Program-made: the position numbers and the translations under genes
From: Ramazzottius varieornatus
Lineage: Eukaryota > Tardigrada > Eutardigrada > Parachela > Ramazzottiidae
NCBI GenBank assembly: GCA_001949185.1
Contig: BDGG01000004.1
Span: forward strand, 4,604,554 to 4,668,553
Direction of reading: 5' to 3'
DNA: 64,000 nt
Notes under the pieces: generated by a model
Databases searched by the model: none
The model's input: only the letters and a program-made list of their open reading frames with translations
Told to the model about the DNA's origin: nothing
Shown: piece after piece, positions 45,566 through 56,100 of the stretch
Position numbering within the stretch: position 1 is the stretch's first letter
Layout of the letters: every line of letters starts with the position of its first letter

Positions 45566-46785
45566 ATGCTACAAAGCAAGGCAAGCATGGGAGAGAAGGA
45601 GCTGCAGAAGAGCTTACAGGACGCGACGGAACAGTTCCAAAAGCTGCAGAAAGGTAAGCTGGAAAATTACAGTAGTTTACTTCTCCTGTCCCCGTTCTTC
45701 GTGGTCGATCCTATAACTTCATGCACATGTGTTTCATGTATCAGATTTGACCAAGTCGGCCAAAGCTCACCACCAACTGGACACACAGTTCACCGAAAAT
45801 ACATCTGTTAAAGAGGTCTGTTCATGATGGTATTGCCTTTTCATGACGTTGTACTAGCCTTAAATCTTTCGCTTCGTTACAGGAATTAGCTTTGCTAGAA
45901 CCCACAGCAAAGGTTTTTAAGCAAGTTGGCCCGGTCCTAGTACCTCAGGAGCTGGAAGAAGCCAGAAGTAATGTACAGAAGCGGTTGGACTGGATTACAT
46001 CCGAAACGTAAATTTATTTATCCATCCTATGAAGTCGCGCATACGTACGATCTAAGTGGCGCACGCAGTCAGCCGATGAAACGGAACCGTGCGCCACTTG
46101 CAAAACCATCTCGTCGAGAGTATTTAACAAGGTCTCAGTTACCGGCTATACCGTTATGGTATGGGACAGCTGGGCACTAAGCTCATCTTACGAGGGACCA
46201 TTCAGACCGTTTCACTCGCCGATCACGAAACCAATGCTTTTTCGTGGCAGCTGAGGCTCAAAAAAAGTGTTGGGAAGAAATGCGAATGACCGCTTCCTGA
46301 AGCCGGCGAAAATCCCGAAGGTGCGTCGTCCGCCATAGACCGAGTGTTATAGCCTGTGTAGCGTTACACAAGAGAACCCGAAAACTGCTCGGTTATTTCA
46401 GAAAACTGTAGATTTGTCTTGTGTAACGCCATACAGGCTATAACACTGGTTCTACGGTGGACGAGGCACCTGTGGGATTTTCTTCAGCTCCGGGAAGTGG
46501 TCATTCGCTTTTCTTCCAGACACTTTTTAGAGCCTCAGCTGTCACAAAAAAGCATTGGTTTTGTGATTGGCGAGTGACATGGTCTGAATGGTCCCTCGTT
46601 AATATCTTACCATCAAGCCTCACTTGTCGGTGTTGAAGTGCCATGTTCGTTACAGGAAAAGAATAGATGGAGTTATCAAGGAGCAGGAAGCCGGTTTGAA
46701 GAAGCAGGGCGAAATCCTCCAGAAGCTCCACGCTACCCATCAGTCAGTTCAGTCCGTATCCGCCGGTGGTGACAACCGGAAATAA
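45566..46785 (+). CDS. PFDN6: Prefoldin subunit 6
   Basis: Four exons (45566-45653, 45745-45815, 45883-46007, 46656-46785) join in phase to give 137 aa. The second ATG (45587, MGEKELQKSLQDA) would give 130 aa, close to the usual 129, and may be the true start. Conserved blocks are TENTSVKEELALLEPTAKVF, GPVLVPQELEEARSNVQKRL and DWITSETKRI, followed by the C-terminal coiled coil. As a beta-type prefoldin it forms the hexameric jellyfish-shaped co-chaperone that hands unfolded actin and tubulin to the chaperonin CCT. The last intron (648 bp) is much larger than the others because it contains a PAL-A palindrome and a 420-bp foldback. An AATAAA overlaps the stop codon. Confidence 0.95.
46034..46130. 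mobile_element. PAL-A palindromic element (PFDN6 intron)
   Basis: CTAAGTGGCGCACGCAGTC and CCGTGCGCCACTTGCAAAAC form the inner arms, with a partly eroded left outer arm. Confidence 0.8.
46186..46606. mobile_element. Large foldback (inverted-repeat) element in PFDN6 intron 3
   Basis: Two arms of about 200 bp face each other across a loop of roughly ten bases near 46395. Matching pairs include GAGGGACCATTCAGACC with GGTCTGAATGGTCCCTC, AAACCAATGCTTTTT with its inverse, and GTTATAGCCTGTGTAGCG with CGCCATACAGGCTATAAC. It has no coding capacity. The arms have diverged by scattered substitutions, so it is not recent. It resembles a foldback transposon or the joined ends of a decayed DNA transposon. 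Confidence 0.85.
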
Positions 46786-46786
46786 A
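46781..46786 (+). terminator. AATAAA overlapping the PFDN6 stop codon
   Basis: The last codons AAA TAA are followed by A, so the hexamer AATAAA includes the stop codon. If used, cleavage would leave a 3' UTR of only a few tens of bases. Confidence 0.4.
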
Positions 46787-47164
46787 TATGCTGTTTCTAG
46801 ACCGTACGATAAAACTCTGTATTCACCAAAATTTTACCCGTTCACGTTTCCGTTTTTTTTATTTAATAAGAGTACGAGTACAATGGACAAGTATTGCAAA
46901 AAGGCTTTGGTATTGTTCGTCTGAAAGAGCAGATCTTGTAAACAAGAGACTATCCGTGTTAGAGGACAAATTAAGACCAATAAGATTTCTTTAAACTCTG
47001 ATCGGCTAAAGGGGTAAGATAAGACAACCGTTCTGTAAAAACCAAAAGATAAGGCTGGATTCCACGCCGTGGAACCAGGTCGAAACCATCAACGAAAAAT
47101 CTAAAAGAAAAACAAAAGAAGGCATGGGATTTTATCCACTTCTAAAGAACGAAGTAGGTACAAA

Positions 47165-50100
47165 TTACAGCCAGACAACTTCATCTTTCTTCGCGGCACT
47201 AAACTGGTGGCGTCGCGGTAATTGCGAAGAGCGCCGCCGACGCCAAGCATCAGGTAAGACACTGATGTCTTCCTGGCTGGAGTGACTTCCTTCCTGACTA
47301 GTCTGATGCGATAACCGTAGACTCGCCAGGTCCATTGTCCGTTTTTCCCTGGAAAAAAAGGGAACACACTCCTCAGGCGAACAATATGGATCAAGTCATG
47401 GGTTGTATAACATACTTTTCTTTTCTGAGGGACTGAATTTCGTTAGCCAGCCGCACTTCCTCCTCGTCAACGTCCGGTATGGTCTCCGGGACATTGGGTG
47501 AACCAATGCGGGAGTTGGTGGCCCCAGGAAAGACTTTGGAGGAGCGAATGACGGATAAGCGCGTGTTGACCGACATGGCCGCCGAATCAATCTGCCCAAT
47601 GTCTTCCAGAGTGGACTGCAGCTTTTGCAGTTGAGCATCAATGACAATCTGTATACACCTTCAAAGACAACATTCGTTCATAAGTCGGGTTGGGCTGCTT
47701 TGGGTCAGAAGGAAAGCCTTACTTGATCTGTTTTTTGTAATCGTCCGAGACTTCAAAAGACTTGAGGTCTCTATCGGGTCGGAACAGGACCGGCGCAAAA
47801 ACGATGGCCAAATTCTCCGAATTCATCATGTTAACATCAGCGTGTTGAGCAACTCTGCAACGCAAACATTACGTCAGTTTCACATTGGGAAGTATGGCCA
47901 AAGTAACGTACCTGGCAAGATGGAAGAACAGTCGTTCTAGGAGATCGTGATTGTGCTTCGGCATTTTACGGATGGCGCCGTATACGTGCTGTAGTTGTTC
48001 CTCATCGTTGTCCATATCTACGAAGCAGACGTCGTTGTAATTAAAAGGGTTGGAACGCGAGTACTGCTTGGAGAAGATACTGACCCATGATGTCCATCAG
48101 TTCATCATAGCGTTCGAACGTCATCAGCGGTTCAGGCATCTCCCGCAGTAAGGCCTTGAAGGTGGAGGCAACCAAGTGGATACCCGAGTCATGGTACTGG
48201 TCCCACTCAATCTTCTCATACCCGTCCTCGATGGCCGCTCTCAGTGCCCGCATACCGGGTATGCCGCCCGACTTGCGGTAGATCCACTCGGTGTAGACAC
48301 CTTGTAGTTCGATGCAAGTGATCAGCCGGTCAGCAATGGCCGGGATCTTCTCGCCAGCCATTAGCAGACAGTCCAGTGGGACGGTGAAGACCCGACCCGA
48401 TGGTTGACTAGGTTGTAGGGTGGCGCCTGGGGAAGTCTTCTTGATCTTGCGCTTGCCATTGCAATTGTTCTCAATCTTCTGGTAGCACTTCTTGTGACAG
48501 GTAGTCTTGCACAACTGGCAGACCAGACCCTTCTCCATGGGCCACAGGAAGGAGGAACACACTTCGCAGGCTGTGGGCAGGTTGAAGATGTTGACGGAGA
48601 CCAGCTGGTGGCCGTTTTTGTTCAGGACGCTCTGCTCCACCTTCCGCTTCCGACTCAACGTCTACGAAGAAGAAACAGTAAGGCGAGATCTCGATTTCCT
48701 GGTTGCTCTGCATAAAGTGCGTCAAAAGACTTGTGGTCCAATGGAAGCAACACAGAAATCATAACCCAGTTCAACTGGCGCACCAATAAGAACATATATA
48801 GCGACTCTGTGCGCGAGTGTACTGGGAAACTTTAATCGATACTTCCTCTGTCACTACGCGCATCAGCACAAGTTGAAGGCGCGAGACCGTGCACGAGTTG
48901 CAAAAAACATATCACGGTAAAACCTTTCCAAGTTCGCGCACAAAAAGGACCGAAGAAACGTGCAGATACGCGATATAAAACAGGCGTGAACACAAGTCGA
49001 CTTACGCGGTATTTCGTGGTTTCTTCTCGCATACGCGTCTGCTGTCTCTGCATGAACTCGTTCATGAAAGAGCGGAAGGCGTTGATGGCCATATTGACGG
49101 GGAAGCCTTCAGCGTCGTTCTGGGCCAAAGCAGCCGTGGTGTAGGGTGGCGACCTGGACTGGATGATCTTGTAGCAGGCCACCCTGATAGTCTTCTCGAA
49201 GTTGACTATCAAGTCGCGGTACCGAATACACAGCCGCACATCCTTGACCGCCACACTATAAGTGCTAATCAGGTTATTGCGAAACTCTTTCAAACCCTGC
49301 TGGAAGATCTGGTCGGCCCTGGTGGCGTTCTTGCCCTTCATACTGGAGCCCATCTGCAGGATCTTGTCGAAAATGAAGGTTTCCAGATCGCGCAGCTCTT
49401 CGGCCGACGAGACGACACGGTCCTCGCTGTCGGTAAACTCGGTGATACTACGGCAGTTCCACGAGGGTTCTTTGGAAGTATCCAGCTTGGGCTTGGTATC
49501 CGACACGAAACTTTCCGTGGCAGCTGCACCCGGGCGTCGCTTTAGGCGGTTCTTGGAGAAGGTACGCGTCAGTGCGGGGATAATGGAGGTTGTTTCACTG
49601 GTGGGTGATTTGGTGGCGCTGGCCGACTTGGCTCTTTTACTGGTCGCAGACGACTTCAACGTCAGCTTCTTCACTGGCAAATCACTGGGACGAGTAAGTG
49701 CGCCACCTACGAAACGACCAGTCTGAAACGTTGACTAAAGTTTGAGACCCGAGCAAACATACTCGAGAGTACTGTTTTTCCAAGTGGCGCAGACTTCCGA
49801 CCAATACAGCTAGAAGAGTGCGCCACTTGAGGAAAAGATCTGGTCGCGCTTCTTCATCGAGCTCTGGTTCTACAGTTTCAGTATGCTACCTTGTGAGACT
49901 TTGAAGGGCGTTGAGCCAGCACCCACCCTTCGCATAGAAGGTGTGCTAGGCTGTTCTTCATCGTTCTCGATCAGCTCGGGAGACAACCTCAAAGATTCGG
50001 TATCGTCGGACTTTTTCTTGGTGGCCACCTTCTTGCCCAGCCAGCTCTTGAAGGCACCCATCTTGCCGGCCTTGCCTTGCTGGACAGACTCGGGAGTGGA

Positions 50101-53100
50101 GAAGTGCTCGCGCTTGGGCAAGGTGTCGCGGCGAGTGGTACGATGGTGCGCGGGTGGCTGCCGTGGCGGACTGGGTCGAATGTGAGGCTGCAACTCGGCT
50201 TCTTGGACCACGTCGACCGCCTTCTCATTATATACATCCACACCTGCAGCAAAAAGACATGACACTCTGCTCTCAACTTTCCCACTTTCTATCTGTTGCT
50301 CAATTCTGGCATGTTTGCCTTATTTAATAATGGGAGTTCGGAAAACAAGATGGTTTTTCCAAGTGGCGCACGCGCTTGGTCAATACACTGAACGCGTGGG
50401 CCACTTACAGAACGATCTTGTCTAGCTTGTTTTCCGAACTCCCATTTTTATCTGTCTTTATAGAAAGCTTATCAGACAGGCTTGAGCTAATTCGATTGAA
50501 GAGCTAATGGTGATTTCCCAAACCTCGTTCTTGTTCGATCTTGTCCGGCGTGGTGGGAGACGGTAGCGTTGGCTCGATGGCTGAGTATCGCCGCCAAGGT
50601 TTGGGTTCGACGCGTGGTGTGGCAAGACTGGGATAAAAAGTGTGCGTATCTTTCCTGCTAGTCGTCGGTGCCTGGTACGATTCGGGTTCCGAGTCGTCCA
50701 GGATACCGCTGCTTTCTTCCTCCGAGTCACGACGCGGACGTTCCGCCGCCGTGTACGACTCCCTGCGCAGCGGTGTTCGAATGATGAGCTTACCATGCGA
50801 GCGCGGGATGGAAATGTCCTCGGTGCTGATGGTCTTGTTCAGCTGTACACCCTCGTCGCTAAAGTGCGAGTTCCAGTCTGAGGAGAATGAGCTGAAGGGT
50901 GTCGAGTGACCTGTGGTGCTGCGTCCCACCGGGCTGATGGCCACTGGTCGCCCTTCCGTCTCCTCGTCTTCTTCCTCCTCTTCGGCGATTGTCGGCCGCT
51001 TCTCAAGGGTGCGTACGAAACGTCGAGCACTGCAATCACAAAATTTTGGTCAATCTTCCCATATAACAATTTTGTATGAGTATAAGGAAGCTTGGCAAAG
51101 AACCTCGACAAGATTGTTTCTTAAGTGGCGCATGTTTCCTCATTAACAACCGACAGCGTGCGTTACTTGGACAAGGGATCCTATCGAGTCTGCCTAGGTT
51201 TTGTTCTGTAGTGCACCATTACAGTGTATGACAAAATAAACCGTTAAAAATGGGTGTATGGAGCCAGATGGCTAAAGCCAATGAAATTTGCGCATGCAAC
51301 AAAACCTAATTCTCATTGGCTGAGACGTAAGTAAGCTCAGCTGGAGTGTTACGCCCATTTTTAACGGTTAATTTTGTCGTACACGGTGTATGCATAGTGT
51401 ATCATACGTACTTGCGCCGAGTTTGCGTGGAGCGCCACCATCGCTGAATGATCAGGGTGGCCACTCGTCTGCGTCGGTAGTCGTTCCTTGCCACATAACC
51501 GCGCCAATGGCGTTGAATAGCCAAGGCTGACTTTTCCTTCAGTTGTTTATTGGAGGTGCGCCACCAGCGTTGGATCTTTACAATGTTGCGCAAGACGTAC
51601 TTGTGCAGCAGATCGTCCAGCTTTTGCTTCTCCAGCTCGCGCAGGTAAATCTTCCTTCGCCCAATCTGAAAGTTCTCTTCGTCCAGGCCCCAGCGTAACA
51701 AGCACTGCCGGACATCCTCCATCGTCCCGATGAACTTGTCCGGTAGAAGCGCGTGATAATGCGATTCAAACTCCTTGTAGGACAGACGAATGTGGTAACC
51801 GGAACGCCGTATCCTAACCGTTTCTAACATGCCGGAGTAGCGTAGTTGCCGCAGGACCGTTTCTTGGTCGAACAACCCGGGCGTCTTGGAGTTGTTGGAC
51901 TTGATGCTGTTGAAATCAGAAAACGGTTAGAGAACGAACTCTCCAGTTATTTAACTATGTTTCTGCAGATTTGGTCTAATGGATTTCCGATTTGGAACTG
52001 GGTAAACGAACTCCCCGAAATCGTTGTTTCAACTCGCGCACATTCCGTTGGTTCAGGCTGGAAATGTGCCCGACTTGATAAAGCGACCTTGTGGAGTTTG
52101 TCCGCCAAGCTTCCATTCAGAAAAATCTGCCGGAAGGGATCTCAAATGGAACAAAATAAATGTCAGTGCCAAGTTTACCAGCGAATGAAGTACGGATCAG
52201 CCTTGTTCAGGGCTTCCATGAGCTTGGTCAGACTTTGTTGGAACTGTCCGGTCACCGTCTGGTGGGTAACTCCGCGCCGTGCTTTCGGGGCATGGGTGGG
52301 CAGGTCGTTGGTTCTGTGTCCACGAGAGCTGGCTTGTGGGCTAAAGTTGCGCTTGACACCCACCGGCAGGCCCTTCTTGTCAATGGGCCCTGTTAACGAG
52401 CCCCGTTGCCGTCGAACCTCGTCTTCCAGAGTGGATGTTCGAGGAGGACTAGCAGTCAGAGGCTGTTCAACACTGAAGGACTGACGGCGGCGGGTCTTTC
52501 GTGTGAAGGCCAAGACGGTCATCACCGTTAGCTTTAGCATTCGCCAACGAGCCATCGCGGTCGGACTTTCCGCCACCATTTCGCGCAGGAAGCCCGACAC
52601 GCTTGTCTTCAGGAGAAGCACCAAGTCGGCTGCGCGGTTGGCGTCACTATTCTTCTCCCGAAAATTCTGTCAAAAAAAAGCTACCATTACATCAGATCCT
52701 CGCCGTTAAACCGAGACAGAAGAAGGCTTGCAGATTACTTAGGCACTTGGCAAACAAACTCGACAACATTGTATTACCAAGTGGCGGACTTTTCAATGCT
52801 ATTGGCCGGAAGGGTGCGCCGGTTGCAAAAACAGTTTTATCGAGTTTTGTTAGCCGAAACCGTTTGGCTCACCTTGACGTCGTACTTGACGGTTCCAGCG
52901 TAATGGTGGACGATAAAAGCGTTTTCGCGCTTTTGAGGCGAATCAAAGTATTCGTTGTTGACTTGGTGGCGTCGGTACTTTTCCAGGAGAGTTTCATTGG
53001 TGGCACCGGGGAAGCTGCATTCTTCGTTGAGAAGAGGCAGTAGGCCATAGGGCTTCTGTTGGATAAGGTCGAGACAGGGCGTATTGTCCGTGTAGGCAAT

Positions 53101-56100
53101 GGGCTTCCAGTCGATCCCCTCGCTGATGTATTCATCCTTCAGACAAAGACCGAGTAAACGTCTGGTTTCATAGAAAAGACCTATTGATACTTGAGCGTAC
53201 CTGCTCATATTTGAAGACGTGGAGGTTGAAGTAGCTCTGCAGGTGCTCGTTGGCGTAGTTGATGCAAAACTGCTCGAAACTGTTGCGTTCAAAGTTCTCA
53301 AAGCCGAATATGTCCAGCACACCTATCGATACTTCCTACCGCAACAGGAAACATGTCCTGTCATTTCCGGACGTTTTATGTAAAGAAAACAAGCGCACAG
53401 TACCTTGTCTTTAGCCGATCGAGAAGAGTGAAGAAGACGATTGGTTTGGTTGACAATCCAGTCGAACAATGAGCAGTATAACAGTTTCGCGAGGGCGTCC
53501 CGTGCGTTTATGGCCTGAAAAAGAGAAAGCTGTTAGTTACAACCCAAACGAAGCACCGAAGTTACAGGTTGAGTCAGATCAAGCCGACGGATTTTGGAAA
53601 TCTATATCAAATCACCTTTTGGCTTGTCAAAGTCAGTCGTCAGTTCGTTCGATAGATCATCATCATATCTTGCAATTTGTATGAGTTTTATGGTCGTAAC
53701 CTTGATCGCTTGATTGGTATGACCAACAGAAAAACCACCCATTTTACTGGTGAAAACTAGCCTTTATCAGCGAATTTCTTTGCTGCTCGCGAAAGACTGT
53801 CGCGTTGGCTCGTACTATTTTCTTGCGGTCAACAAATGTTTGAGGTAATTTATAGAAATGATTTGATTACGTTTAGATCACATCCGAGGAAGCAACTGAA
53901 AATGATTGCTTAAATTTTTTCAATTGTTTGCTTACCAACACGTTCAATGACCTCGTTTCCAACACGACAAGAAACTTCAGCAGAAGATTTACTTTTCCTA
54001 TACCAGATTGCCGTCTCAACAAATGTGCATGAGCGAAATATTTTCATAAATTTCGCGCAGTGGAACAGGAGCCCAAACTTGGCCATATTTCCACTTGGAA
54101 ATACACTCTCGGTTTCCGAGTACTCGGGAGTTTTTGAAACTTGATTTCGACTCGATCGCGCGATCTCAATGAGATTTTCGGAAAATAATTATAAGAATTT
54201 GGGCTACTTGGGGACAGGATTTGAAGGCGAAGACAGTATCACGGAATATTTTATAGCCTCTCAAAGTCCGTCGGCTTGATCTGAATCAACCTGTACATCT
54301 GAAGAACCCGGAAAAGCTAGGGTATTTACCTCGGGTAGTTTGTAGTTCATGATCAGTGCCTCGTTGTAGGCAATGGCGCATTTGGATATTAAAGCTGAGT
54401 GGAGCAGCTCTTCGTTGACCTATCGACATCCGCAAAAACCTTTAGAAAAAACTGCTCCGATAGAAGAGCATAAACCGCGTAAAGGTCTTACCTGGAGAAG
54501 ACTTGCAACGATGGCAAGAACTTCCCGGTTTTGTATGATCACAGATTCGTCATGATGGTACGAGCTAGCTTTCTGCAAAGAGGACAAATAGAAGAAATCG
54601 AAGCAGCCCGAAACTTCCGGACGACTGCGCCGGGCTACAGCGCAAAAGATTGAATTACCTTGACGTATTGGATGTTACCAATATGCAGCACAGCGGAGAG
54701 CACCGAGAAGATCCTGTCAAGAGAGATTGGCAATCAGCTGGCGGAAAAGTGATAGCAACAGATGCTGCTTCTCATCGTCGGAAAGAACTGCTGGAGAGTA
54801 AAACTGTCACTCACCGTGTCTGGGTCTCACGGGTGAATCCCACCATCTCCATGGCTTGCTTCAAGCGATCAAACTCGAACGTGCAGTCCAGTCCATTCAT
54901 GTCGCCGTAATTGCTCTGGTTGAGATAATCATATGATTCAATACTATCCAGTCGTAGCTTCTTCTTCTCCTCATCGCTGCTGCCAGCCAGCATGTAGTAG
55001 AAAACGTGGTAGTTCCTGTAGTGAAAGACAGTTCAGTCCATCAGTTATCGTTCATCACCGTTCAGGGGCTTTCCGGTGGGTAGATGGGATCAAGATGGAC
55101 AGTGGCCGGTGGTTCATCAACTTACCGTTCGTTCCGAGCTTGCGAAACAATCCGAGACTTTTCCAGGAGATACTGTTGTACATTCGCTCTGCAAACACAA
55201 TGGATCAAAGGGATGGACGCAACGACAAAGATAACGGCAGAAACATCGTCAGAAGTTCAGAACACATGTTGCGCCAAGAGAAGAAGTGACGAGCAGTCTT
55301 ATCGGGACTTAGTTGAGCAATCAAACGAGTCTCAATCAACGCTTCCCGCTTTCTAAACAGTAAATGAGTCATCAAAGGGAAATGGAAAATTTGACTCTGA
55401 AGTTTCTGACCCTGACCCTGACCCGGGCTAGCGTACATCGTACACGGTACCCCCCCCCCTTATTGACAATCGTACTACTTTTTGCCGTATAGTGAACCAC
55501 GTCTCAAAAAAACTATGAAAAGCACCTCGTTACGGACCTTTCCATCTGCGTGCGCAGTGCGGGTGCGCCAGCGTCGACGATGACGTTTGGTCGCAAGTGT
55601 AGTTAATTGAGTTAATTCTGATTTCTGTCGACCTTATACATAGACGCATCATCTAGGGTGGAAGGGCATTTTACCCCTGATTAAACCCTCGATCGGCAGA
55701 ACTTCCTGGTAAGATGGGCAGTGTACTAGACAGCTTTCCTGCGGCTGCCTATACGGTCGATACCGAAGCTTCGCGTACCCAATTCACTGTATCAACTATC
55801 AACTCAGAGGCACGAAAACTCACCTGGCTACTTTTCCGTCGGGCTTGTAATGCACTTGGATATACTTCCCAAATCGGGAAGAGTTATTATTGTGCGCCGT
55901 CTTCGCATTGCCGAATGCCTGCAATCAGACAACGTATTAGATCGAATGGTATTAGACGCAGTAGATCAAACATAATTCCATTTTCTGCAGGTTTCTTTCA
56001 TAAAGAGCCATTTCTAAAAGTCCCAGACTCCCGGATATTGATTATGCGCTACATACGCAGCTGCACACCGATCCCATTGTTGTTTCCCGCCAATGTTGCG

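Noticed and set aside
55440-55460. Poly-C run, and a similar poly-G run near 34308
   Set aside because: Simple homopolymers with no surrounding structure; also prone to sequencing error.
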